DNA of 64,000 nt from JAFGJQ01 sp052034525. Its GTDB lineage: Bacteria; Planctomycetota; Phycisphaerae; UBA1845. The stretch is taken from the NCBI GenBank assembly GCA_052034525.1, contig JBPOIK010000191.1, forward strand, positions 1 to 64,000, in the 5' to 3' direction. This document shows, piece after piece, positions 8,715 through 16,581 of the stretch (the stretch's first letter is position 1; the number at the start of each line of letters is the position of its first letter). A model generated the notes under the pieces. The model was not told where the DNA came from, made no database searches, and saw only the letters and a program-made list of their open reading frames with translations. A program made the position numbers and the translations under genes.

Positions 8715-10331
8715 TCACTGGCGTCGGCCGGGGCCGCGGACGAAGCGGCCGGGCGTGGCGCCGGTGTGATCGCCGTCCCGCAGAACGGGAGTCCCGTTGA
8801 CCACCACGTGAACCATGCCCGTGGCGTACTGATGGGGCTCCTTATACGTGGCGTTGTCGCGGATGGTTGCGGCGTCGAAGGCCACGATGTCCGCGAAGTA
8901 TCCCGGCGCCAGCCGACCGCGGCCTTGCAGGCCGAGGTTCGCGGCAGGCAGGGCGGCCAGCCGCCGGATGGCCTCTTCCATGGTGAGGGCCCGCTCATCC
9001 CGGACGTATTTGCCCAGCACACGGGCGAATGAGCCGTAGGCCCTGGGGTGGGTGTTCCGCTTGAGGAAAACGCCCTCGGTCGCCAACGAACGCGCGTCGG
9101 AACAGAAGCTCATCCACGGGCAGCGGATCTTTTTCGTCACGTTCTCTTCGGACATCACAAAGAACACGGCTCCGACTTCGCTGTCGTCCTCGGTGACCAG
9201 GTCCATGGCCGTGTCTTCCGGTGGGGTGCCCCGCATGGCGGCGATTTCCGCGAGCGTCCTGCCGGCCAGCGGCTTGAGCGACGGGTTCTTGAAGCCGACC
9301 AGCAGGATCTTGTCGGGCGAGCCCACGGACAGCCACCCGTTGTCCCAGGCCCGGCTGGGGGTGTTCATCTCCTGTTTGACGCGGGCTCGCACGTTCGGAT
9401 CGCGCAGGCGGGCGACCCAGGCCTTGTGCCCGCCCTCCTGTACCCAGGGCGGCATGACCGCGTCCAGGCCGGTGGAACTGGCCGCGTAGGTGTACATGTC
9501 GGCCGTGATGGGCAGTCCTTCCGCCCGGGCCCGGTCGACCGCCCTAATGACGGTGTCCAGCTTCGACCAGTTTGACCGGCCGGACGCTTTGAGATGGTAT
9601 ATCTCGCTCCTGATGCCGGCCTGCCGCGCGATGGTCAGAAACTCATCCAGCGCCTCGAGCAGGCCGTCCGCTTCGTTGCGGATGTGGGAGGCGTAGAGAC
9701 CGCCGGCGGCGGCGGCTTCTTCGGCCAGGGCGATCAGCTCGTCGGTACGGGCGTACGCGGCGGGTGAATAGATCAGCGCGGAGGAGATGCCGACCGCGCC
9801 TTCGGCCATGGCCTGTCGGACCAGCGAACGCATCCGCGTCAGTTCCTCGGGCGTCGGGGGGCGATCCGCGTAGCCGATCTCATGAATCCGCAGCGTGGCG
9901 GCGCCGACGAATGAGGTGATGTTGCACGACACGCCGCAGCGTTCGAGGAACTCCAGGTATTCGCCCAACGTGGTCCATTCCACATTGTAGCGGATGTCTC
10001 CCTGTTGTTCGACCATCTCCCGCTTCATGGACTCATTGAGCGGGCCCATGGACCGGCCCTCGCCGAGCACCTCCAGGGTCACGCCCTGGCGGATGTCGCT
10101 CTGCGATCGGCCGTCCTCGATCAGGGTTTCGTTGGCCCAGCTCAGCATGTTGATGAAACCGGGCGCCACGACCAGCCCCTTCGCGTCTAGCTCCTCCCGC
10201 GCGCGGGCGTGCGGCAGCGGCGACACGGCAGCGATGGTGTCGCCGGAGACCGCCACATCGGCGGCCACGGGCGGCGAACCCGTACCGTCGTACACGGTGC
10301 CGTTTCGCAGAATCAGATCGTAATCAGGCAT
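8715..10331 (-). CDS. N-acyl-D-amino-acid deacylase-like amidohydrolase, atypical metal site
   Basis: The 538-residue protein has the D-aminoacylase layout: an N-terminal beta-sandwich (LILRNGTVYDGTG), a TIM barrel and a C-terminal sandwich with GRLAPGYFADIVAFD. Known family members release D-amino acids from N-acyl forms. Some expected ligands are present: SHIRNE, YHLKASG and FCSDARS. The HxH motif expected after APGFI is replaced by N-M-L-S-W, and the family's metal-bridging Cys region (GNCG) is GEGRS. A subfamily with changed chemistry is likely. The start overlaps the preceding gene's stop by 8 bp, so it is third in the cell-wall operon, consistent with handling D-amino-acid products released upstream. 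No signal peptide is evident, so it is probably cytoplasmic. Confidence 0.82.
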   Translation of the reverse strand: MPDYDLILRNGTVYDGTGSPPVAADVAVSGDTIAAVSPLPHARAREELDAKGLVVAPGFINMLSWANETLIEDGRSQSDIRQGVTLEVLGEGRSMGPLNESMKREMVEQQGDIRYNVEWTTLGEYLEFLERCGVSCNITSFVGAATLRIHEIGYADRPPTPEELTRMRSLVRQAMAEGAVGISSALIYSPAAYARTDELIALAEEAAAAGGLYASHIRNEADGLLEALDEFLTIARQAGIRSEIYHLKASGRSNWSKLDTVIRAVDRARAEGLPITADMYTYAASSTGLDAVMPPWVQEGGHKAWVARLRDPNVRARVKQEMNTPSRAWDNGWLSVGSPDKILLVGFKNPSLKPLAGRTLAEIAAMRGTPPEDTAMDLVTEDDSEVGAVFFVMSEENVTKKIRCPWMSFCSDARSLATEGVFLKRNTHPRAYGSFARVLGKYVRDERALTMEEAIRRLAALPAANLGLQGRGRLAPGYFADIVAFDAATIRDNATYKEPHQYATGMVHVVVNGTPVLRDGDHTGATPGRFVRGPGRRQ

Positions 10332-13300
10332 GGGTTGCGCTCCTGTTCCGGAAAAATCCGGGCGAGAGTCGGCGGATCAAGCCACATGGCGACCGGGTTG
10401 CCTGAAGGAATACTCTGCTTACGCTCCGCCACACGGCCGTGCGCAAGGCGCCCACCTGGCCCTTGTCGTCCGGGTGGACGCGATTGGCCAGCACGATGAC
10501 GTAGATGCCTTGTTCGGGGTACACGCGGATGGCCGTCCCGGTGTAGCCGGTGTGCGCGTAGAAGGGAATCGCGTCTGGGCCTGTTGCGTTCGGCGCCGGC
10601 TGGTGAAGCGCCCAGAGAAGGCCACGGGGGTCCGGTTCGCCTTTGGCGGATACGCCGCCGGGGTTCAGGGGGTTTGTGGCCATCCGGACCGCGTCGCGCG
10701 AGAGGATTCGCACGCCGTTCCGCTCCCCGCCGTTAAGCAGCATCTGGGCGTATCGGGCCACGTCTTCGGCCGTGCTGAACAGGCCGGCGTTGCCGGAGAC
10801 ACCGTCCTGCATGGCGGCCAGCGGGTCGTGGACCTGGCCGCGGAGAAAGCCGCCCGGCCCCCGGCCATACGGAGTCCGGGTGGTCGGGACGATTCGTGCG
10901 TCCAACTCCGCCGGAGGGTTGAAGCCTGTGTCGGTCATGCCCAGCGGTTTGTAGACTCGTTGAGCCAGAAACTCGCTGTGCTCCATGCCGGTGACGGTGC
11001 GCACGATTTCCGCGCAGAGGATGGCGTTGAGGCAACTGTAGACCACCGCCTGGCCCGGTTCTCGTGACAGCTTGCGTTCGCGAATGTATTTGCGGATCGC
11101 GTCTCGGCAGGGAAAGCCGTGCTCGTCCTTGATCGGTTTCTGTTCGCCTGCGCCGACGTAAGGCGGAAGACCCGACATGTGCGTCACAAGATGCCGAACG
11201 GTAACGTTCGCCTTGTCTGCTTCGGCAAACTCAGGCAGGTACCGGCTCACCGGGTCGTCCAGGGATACCTTGCCTTCGTCGATGAGGATGGCCAACGCGG
11301 CGCCGGTGGCCAGCGGCTTGGTCATGGAGGCCAGGTCGAAGATGGCGTCTTGCGGCATGGGCACCGGCTCCGGCTCAAAGCACAGATAGCCATACGCCTT
11401 GGACCATTCCTCGTAGCCGTCGCCGACCTTGCGACCCACGCGGATGACCGCGCCGGAGATGTTCCCGTCCAGCAGACAGGCGGGGACAACCGCATCCAGC
11501 GTTTCGGCCAGGGCCGTCCAACTCTTTTCCTGCGGCGTGGTCCGCACGTGGAAGTCGTAGCTCCATTCGTCGAAGTAGAGGTTGTGGCCGTCGATCTCGA
11601 CCTCGCCGCGCTGGAAGTCGTTCGGCTCGCTGCGGAAGCTCGTCTTGGCGGGCGACAACGGCTGGGCGTAGTCCAGGTTCACGATCATCCGGTACGGGTC
11701 CATATGCCCGCAGAAGAAGGTCTGCACGTCCGGTTCGTCGTGTTCCTGGAGGCCGTACGATGCGTCGACGGGCAGCCAGCCCCACGGTTCAATGTAGATC
11801 TCGCTCCAATCGTGCATGTTCGACTCGTTCGGCCGGGTGGCGAAGCCGGACTGCCAGCGGGCCGGAATAGCGGCGGCGCGGCACAGCGTGATGAACGTCA
11901 GGGCCTGCACGCCGCAGTCGCCGCGCCGGGCCGCCAGGCCTTTGGCGCAGAGGCTGCGAATGGTGCTGTACTCCATCTCGGCGCACCACGGCATGTTGGC
12001 GTCCATCCAGCGGAAGAGCTTTCGCGCCCGCAACAGGGGATTCGGTTCGCTTGCGGCGACATCGGCGACGATTTTCCGGACCTCCGGCGTGAAGACGATA
12101 TGCGGCGGGCGCTCCGCGGTGAAGTCGCGATACAGATCGCCGGAACTGTCGTACGGTTTTGCCTTCGCCGGGTCGAGGTCCGGACACCAGGCGGACGTGA
12201 CGAACTCGAAACGAGCCTGGAAGCGAAGCGGTTCTGAGGGGTCGGTCACCACCCGTTCGAAGTAGATCGTGCGATGGGGCGATCCGTTCGGCGCCGTCCG
12301 GCCGCCGGGCGGGTCGGTGGAGATCAACCGGACATCGGTCTGCTGGCGGTACTCCTGCGGAAAGGGGAGCCAGCACCGGACCACCGCGCCCGGCTTGACA
12401 CGGGGGTGGCCTTTGTTGACGGTCAACGTGTACGTGACGTCGTGCGTGACGGGATAAACGGCGGGTTCGCCGCGCTGGCGAGCAAGGTTCAGAACGTGCG
12501 CGGCGTTGGCGGCGGATGAGAATGACCAGCCGGCCCGTTCGGCGGGACCGACGCGGCGGGCCTTCGCCGCGGGGCAGATTCGGAAAAGGTTGCCCGGCTC
12601 CCGCGCGAAGAAACGGACCTCGCCGTCGATGATGCGATGCTGCAGAACGCCTTCCCGCCGCCAACGATCCATGTCCGCGGCCGTCACATCCGGGATGGCG
12701 GCGCGGAGTTTCTCCAGCATCTGGTCGGCCGAGAGCCGGAAGTCTCGCCGAATGCGTCGCAGAATGTCCAGCTCCACGGCGTAGCCGCTGATTGCCGGGC
12801 GGTCGGATTGCGGCACGTGCCTGCGGAGAATCCGTTCGGCCTCGGCGAACTCTCCCAGATCCGCCAGCGTCCGGGCTCGCGTCAGATCGCTCACGGTCGT
12901 CTCCGAAGATGCGGGCGCCGCGGCCACCGAAATGTCAAGCAGCGGCAGTTGCTCCCAGCCGGGCGCGTCGAAATGCCACCATTCCTCCGCCAGCCCTTTG
13001 AACCCCTCCGCTTCCATGGCGGCGGCCAGTCGGTCGCGGTTCTGCCGGCTCGCCTCGCTCCCGCCGGTGTAATCGCGGTGGGCGGCCACGGTGAAATCGT
13101 CGTACTTCGTGGGCATATCCACGTCGCCGCCGCACGCATCGACGAGCGTGACATCCACCGCCGATCCGCGGTTGTGTCGGGAACCCTTGCTCGGATCGGC
13201 TACATATCGCGGATCCGGCATGAGCTGCCAGAACTGCCTCTGCACGGAGAGCGGCCGATACCCGTCGTGAACCTTCAGGCCGAAACCGTCGGTCTCCAGC

Positions 13301-13584
13301 CGGTCCTGAACGCGGGCCAGCCGTTGAGCGACGGATCGGCGGATCAGACAACGGGCGATCGGATACACCGGTTTTCCGACGAAGTTGTCGGCCGTGGCGT
13401 ATTTGACGTCGATCACGATGCGCGGATCGTATGTCGCGAGGTCCACGAGCGGATCGTTCGCCAGCGACTGTCCGGCGGGGTCGATGGCGTGCCGGGCCGG
13501 GGCGCAGCCGCCGGACAGAACCAGCAGGAATCCGAATCCCAGGGTCGCGGGAACGAGTCTACGGCCGTGGCGGCAGCAATACAT
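10324..13584 (-). CDS. Fusion: VanX-like D-Ala-D-Ala dipeptidase, transglutaminase-like domain and class C beta-lactamase-like domain
   Basis: The start at 13584 is chosen for AGGTGG 8 nt upstream. A GTG at 13596 is the alternative. The 1086-residue chain has an export signal ending LVLSGGC, suggesting a lipoprotein. Domain 1 (about 45-215) is VanX/DdpX-like: HDGYRP, SRHNRGSAVD (His137, Asp144) and EWWH (Glu201, His204). Domain 2 (about 370-660) is transglutaminase-like: RGDCGVQA (Cys557), HDWSEI (His591) and PVDASYG (Asp607). Domain 3 (about 695-1060) is a class C beta-lactamase/DD-peptidase-like domain: SMTK (Ser753, Lys756), YSCLN and HTG near 1011. All three active sites look intact. It overlaps the neighbouring genes at both ends (26 bp and 8 bp), so the three are coupled. 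A role in cutting D-Ala-containing peptides outside the cytoplasm is inferred. Confidence 0.88.
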   Translation of the reverse strand: MYCCRHGRRLVPATLGFGFLLVLSGGCAPARHAIDPAGQSLANDPLVDLATYDPRIVIDVKYATADNFVGKPVYPIARCLIRRSVAQRLARVQDRLETDGFGLKVHDGYRPLSVQRQFWQLMPDPRYVADPSKGSRHNRGSAVDVTLVDACGGDVDMPTKYDDFTVAAHRDYTGGSEASRQNRDRLAAAMEAEGFKGLAEEWWHFDAPGWEQLPLLDISVAAAPASSETTVSDLTRARTLADLGEFAEAERILRRHVPQSDRPAISGYAVELDILRRIRRDFRLSADQMLEKLRAAIPDVTAADMDRWRREGVLQHRIIDGEVRFFAREPGNLFRICPAAKARRVGPAERAGWSFSSAANAAHVLNLARQRGEPAVYPVTHDVTYTLTVNKGHPRVKPGAVVRCWLPFPQEYRQQTDVRLISTDPPGGRTAPNGSPHRTIYFERVVTDPSEPLRFQARFEFVTSAWCPDLDPAKAKPYDSSGDLYRDFTAERPPHIVFTPEVRKIVADVAASEPNPLLRARKLFRWMDANMPWCAEMEYSTIRSLCAKGLAARRGDCGVQALTFITLCRAAAIPARWQSGFATRPNESNMHDWSEIYIEPWGWLPVDASYGLQEHDEPDVQTFFCGHMDPYRMIVNLDYAQPLSPAKTSFRSEPNDFQRGEVEIDGHNLYFDEWSYDFHVRTTPQEKSWTALAETLDAVVPACLLDGNISGAVIRVGRKVGDGYEEWSKAYGYLCFEPEPVPMPQDAIFDLASMTKPLATGAALAILIDEGKVSLDDPVSRYLPEFAEADKANVTVRHLVTHMSGLPPYVGAGEQKPIKDEHGFPCRDAIRKYIRERKLSREPGQAVVYSCLNAILCAEIVRTVTGMEHSEFLAQRVYKPLGMTDTGFNPPAELDARIVPTTRTPYGRGPGGFLRGQVHDPLAAMQDGVSGNAGLFSTAEDVARYAQMLLNGGERNGVRILSRDAVRMATNPLNPGGVSAKGEPDPRGLLWALHQPAPNATGPDAIPFYAHTGYTGTAIRVYPEQGIYVIVLANRVHPDDKGQVGALRTAVWRSVSRVFLQATRSPCGLIRRLSPGFFRNRSATHA

Positions 13585-16423
13585 AGGCGGTTCCACCTTT
13601 CGCTCGCATCCAGACGGTTTCCAGGTCGTCCGTGCTGTAGGTTCGTTGTCCCGCGCCGGCGGTGCGGGCCGCGGGGTCGTTGACGGTCACATGATTGGCG
13701 TCGGCGAAGCCGGTGATCACGATGAGGTGCCCATCGGTGCTCTTGTAGGGGGCGTTGTGCAGTTCGCCCTTCCGGGCGACGATGGAAATGATCAGCGGCT
13801 GGCCGGCCGCGATCATCGCCCGAACATCGTCCCAGTCGCTGAAGCGGGTCAGATACCCCGGCACGCCGAAGGTGTGGGCCGCCTGCACGTTCATCGGCCA
13901 GTTTCCGTAGATGCGGTGTCGGGCGTCGAACGCCCGCTGGGCGATCGTCTCGTTTGTCCGGCTGACGCCGCGGTATTCCATCACCATGCCGACGGACGTG
14001 GGGCTGCAGATTCCGTGCTTCATCCCCGGCTCGTCCGTCTTCTGACTGCGGAAGGGAACCGGCAGTGTGCGTTGCCAGGAGGCGGTGTCCAGGGGTTCGC
14101 GGACCGGTCGGGGACGTGGCAGCGCGGTGGGGATGCCCGTCGTGTCGCTTACGCAGACACCGATGCGATGAATGGCCACGGGCTGCGATGTTCCCGTCAC
14201 GCGCAGCCGATACTGGAGCCGGTCGTACCAGCTACTGGAGCGAAAGTAATCCGTGTCGATGTTGCCCTGTTCCGATCGGACAACCGGCTCGTCCGTGAAG
14301 GCCCCCGGTCCCCACTGGGTTACGGTCAGCCAGGGCGACCAAGTGTCGTAGGCCAGCCGACCCGCACGCAGCTCGATTCGTACGGTGGCGTCGTCGGGCA
14401 CGTCAAGATTCCACGACAGCAGCGCCTCGTTGAACTGAAGCTTCGGTTCAATCGGGAGGGATTCGTAGGCGGATTCCGCTCCGCCGGTCGGCGGCGCAAT
14501 CGTGATGACCGCTTGTTCTTCTTCCGGTTTCTGTTGCGGCCGTCCGAAGTTGTTTCCGGCATCGTGCAGGATCAGTTCGTGGGCGAAGGGCTTGGGCTTG
14601 GGTTCCTGGCCGCAGATCGCCTCGTCCACGGCCCGGGCCATCTGGGCCAGGTATTCCTGGCCTTTGGGGTGCCGGGCCATGCCCGCCATGAAGTAGAGGT
14701 GTCTGCCGTGCACGACGCGGGCGGTATCCAGGTGCCAGTCTTCCCACCAGCCGCTTTTTCGCAGAATGGTGACATCGCGGCCGTTCAATCCGCCGACGAA
14801 ACGGTCGTTGTGGAACTCCAGAAGGGGGGCCGCGAAGATCTTCTTGATCGTGGCGCAGACTTCAGCGTTAACCAGCCGGCCCTGCTCGAGCATGAGATAG
14901 TAGCGCAGACACTGCCGCACGGAGGCCCCGTGCGAATGGTCGTTGAGCGGGTCGCCGAACCGCGGCTCATCCAGGCCATAGTGTTTCCCGCACCAGAGCC
15001 CGCCTCCGTGCTCCGGATCGTAGAGCCGGTATTCCTTCGAGGTGAGCAACTCCCGGATGAAGTCCAGTCCGACAAGCTGGCTGTACTTGGCGGCCAGGTC
15101 GTTGTCCGACCGCTTGATCACCAGTTGCAGTTCGCGTTCCACCTGCGGATCGAGGTTCCGGGTCGCCTGCGGGTTCTGGGCGAAATAGGCGAACACGATG
15201 GCGATCTTCGGGACACTGGCGCCGTAGAAGGTCACGTCTGGCCGGACCAGGGCCAGGCGCCGGTCGGTCAGATCCAGCACACCGAACGCGCGGTCCGCCT
15301 CCGGGATGCCCAGCTCCCGGCCGACCCGGCTTTCGATAGCTTCCACCTGTTTCTGGAGCTCCGCGTCTACCGGCGTGTCATGGCTCAACTGGTAGTCCTG
15401 CATCTTCATCGCTCGTGCCCAGTCCTGGGAATACCCCTCCGGCGCCCCGGTTGCCATCAACGGGGACGCCGCCAGCGCCGCCGTCAGCGATTTTACGCTT
15501 ACGTCGGTGGCGTCCGGCGAGGAGGCGAGCGTGTTCCTCATGATCTGTTCGGCGCCCGGACGAAGCCGCAGAATCTTGATGCCCAGGCATCGGCGGTCCT
15601 TCCCGAGGTAATCCAGCAGCGGCTGCTCGCGCACCGCAGGCTGGGCGGAGTGGAGAAAATTCACGGTGCCGTCATGCCCGATTGCGATCAGTCCGGTATG
15701 CCCGGCGTATTGGGATTTGTCGGTGCCCCGGATGATGTTCACGAAATCCGCGTTTTTCAGTTCGGGAAGAATGCCGGCCACATTCGCCGACGGGATGTAT
15801 GTGTCCTGAATCGGCTCGTCCGGAATGTCCTGCCCGATGCCGTGCCTGGCGAAAAAATTCGCCCGTCGACACACCTGAGTCAGGGGCACGCAGGCCTTCC
15901 CGTCACCGAGCCGGGATGTCATGTCCTCAAAGAGGAACGCATTGTTCCGGTCCCAGTCTGCGACCGTGAAGTGATTCCGTGTGAGCATTCCCACCTTGCC
16001 GCCGCGATAGCGAATCCGCTGGAGCGTGGCCAGAAACTCCCCCCAGTTGCGGCTCAATCCCATGGCGAACATGTGCTCGCAGAAGACCAGGCAGTCGCTG
16101 CGATCGAGGCAGTAAATCGGGTCCGGGTCGATCAGTTCGAAGGGAAATTCCCCGAGGAGATAAATGTCGTACGGCTGCCCGATGTTTTTGCGGCCCAGGT
16201 GGAGAATCCGGTCGGTGAGAACGGGTTCCGCGGCGGGCAGGGCGTGCAGGTAGCGATCCACCTCCTCTTCGGTGAACGTGTAGAGCGGGCTGGCCTTCAG
16301 CTCTTGCATGGATCTCTGCCGCGGGACGGTCTCGGGCCGGTCCGCCGGCGGGCAACCTCCTGTGACAATGACGCTCAGAACCACCAGGAGCCGGCTCCAA
16401 CCCGGGTATCGTTGCCGTTTCAT
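13559..16423 (-). CDS. Fusion: DUF1460-like amidase, class A beta-lactamase-like domain and C39-like peptidase
   Basis: The start at 16423 has GGAG 6 nt upstream. An ATG at 16438 does not. The 954-residue chain has a lipoprotein-like signal (VIVTGGC). Domain 1 (about 40-285) resembles the DUF1460/N-acetylmuramoyl-L-Ala amidase NlpC-P60-type fold: DRSDCLVF (Cys111), GHTG (His242), FLHS. Domain 2 (about 345-610) resembles class A beta-lactamases: ASVPK (Ser403, Lys406), SDN (439-441) and KSG (556-558). A beta-sandwich region follows (about 640-760). Domain 4 (about 785-950) is peptidase C39-like: GICSPTSVG (Cys806), DGHLIVITG (His899) and VNDPA (Asp916). It is first gene of the three-gene operon and its 3' end overlaps the next start. 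Each active site looks complete. The cell-wall peptide substrate is inferred from the families and neighbours. Confidence 0.85.
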   Translation of the reverse strand: MKRQRYPGWSRLLVVLSVIVTGGCPPADRPETVPRQRSMQELKASPLYTFTEEEVDRYLHALPAAEPVLTDRILHLGRKNIGQPYDIYLLGEFPFELIDPDPIYCLDRSDCLVFCEHMFAMGLSRNWGEFLATLQRIRYRGGKVGMLTRNHFTVADWDRNNAFLFEDMTSRLGDGKACVPLTQVCRRANFFARHGIGQDIPDEPIQDTYIPSANVAGILPELKNADFVNIIRGTDKSQYAGHTGLIAIGHDGTVNFLHSAQPAVREQPLLDYLGKDRRCLGIKILRLRPGAEQIMRNTLASSPDATDVSVKSLTAALAASPLMATGAPEGYSQDWARAMKMQDYQLSHDTPVDAELQKQVEAIESRVGRELGIPEADRAFGVLDLTDRRLALVRPDVTFYGASVPKIAIVFAYFAQNPQATRNLDPQVERELQLVIKRSDNDLAAKYSQLVGLDFIRELLTSKEYRLYDPEHGGGLWCGKHYGLDEPRFGDPLNDHSHGASVRQCLRYYLMLEQGRLVNAEVCATIKKIFAAPLLEFHNDRFVGGLNGRDVTILRKSGWWEDWHLDTARVVHGRHLYFMAGMARHPKGQEYLAQMARAVDEAICGQEPKPKPFAHELILHDAGNNFGRPQQKPEEEQAVITIAPPTGGAESAYESLPIEPKLQFNEALLSWNLDVPDDATVRIELRAGRLAYDTWSPWLTVTQWGPGAFTDEPVVRSEQGNIDTDYFRSSSWYDRLQYRLRVTGTSQPVAIHRIGVCVSDTTGIPTALPRPRPVREPLDTASWQRTLPVPFRSQKTDEPGMKHGICSPTSVGMVMEYRGVSRTNETIAQRAFDARHRIYGNWPMNVQAAHTFGVPGYLTRFSDWDDVRAMIAAGQPLIISIVARKGELHNAPYKSTDGHLIVITGFADANHVTVNDPAARTAGAGQRTYSTDDLETVWMRAKGGTAYVLLPPRP

Positions 16424-16510
16424 CTCATTCTCCGTCATCCAGGAGGGATTGGACGCGACGCGGGGAATCCATCAGAATGCGGATGGCTTCCGCCGGGACC
16501 GCGCCTCGTG

Positions 16511-16540
16511 TATGTTTCGCCAAGGTTTGGCGCGTGTCAA
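16511..16540 (-). promoter_or_regulatory. Possible promoter of the cell-wall operon
   Basis: A perfect TTGACA on the minus strand (16540-16535) is followed at 17-18 bp by AAACAT/AACATA. The -35 is strong and the -10 poor, so this is tentative. It lies about 90 bp upstream of the ATG at 16423, in the divergent gap with the metallophosphoesterase gene. Confidence 0.3.
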
Positions 16541-16581
16541 GTCGGCGGGATCCACGAACGCAACCGAAGGAGTAATGAACC

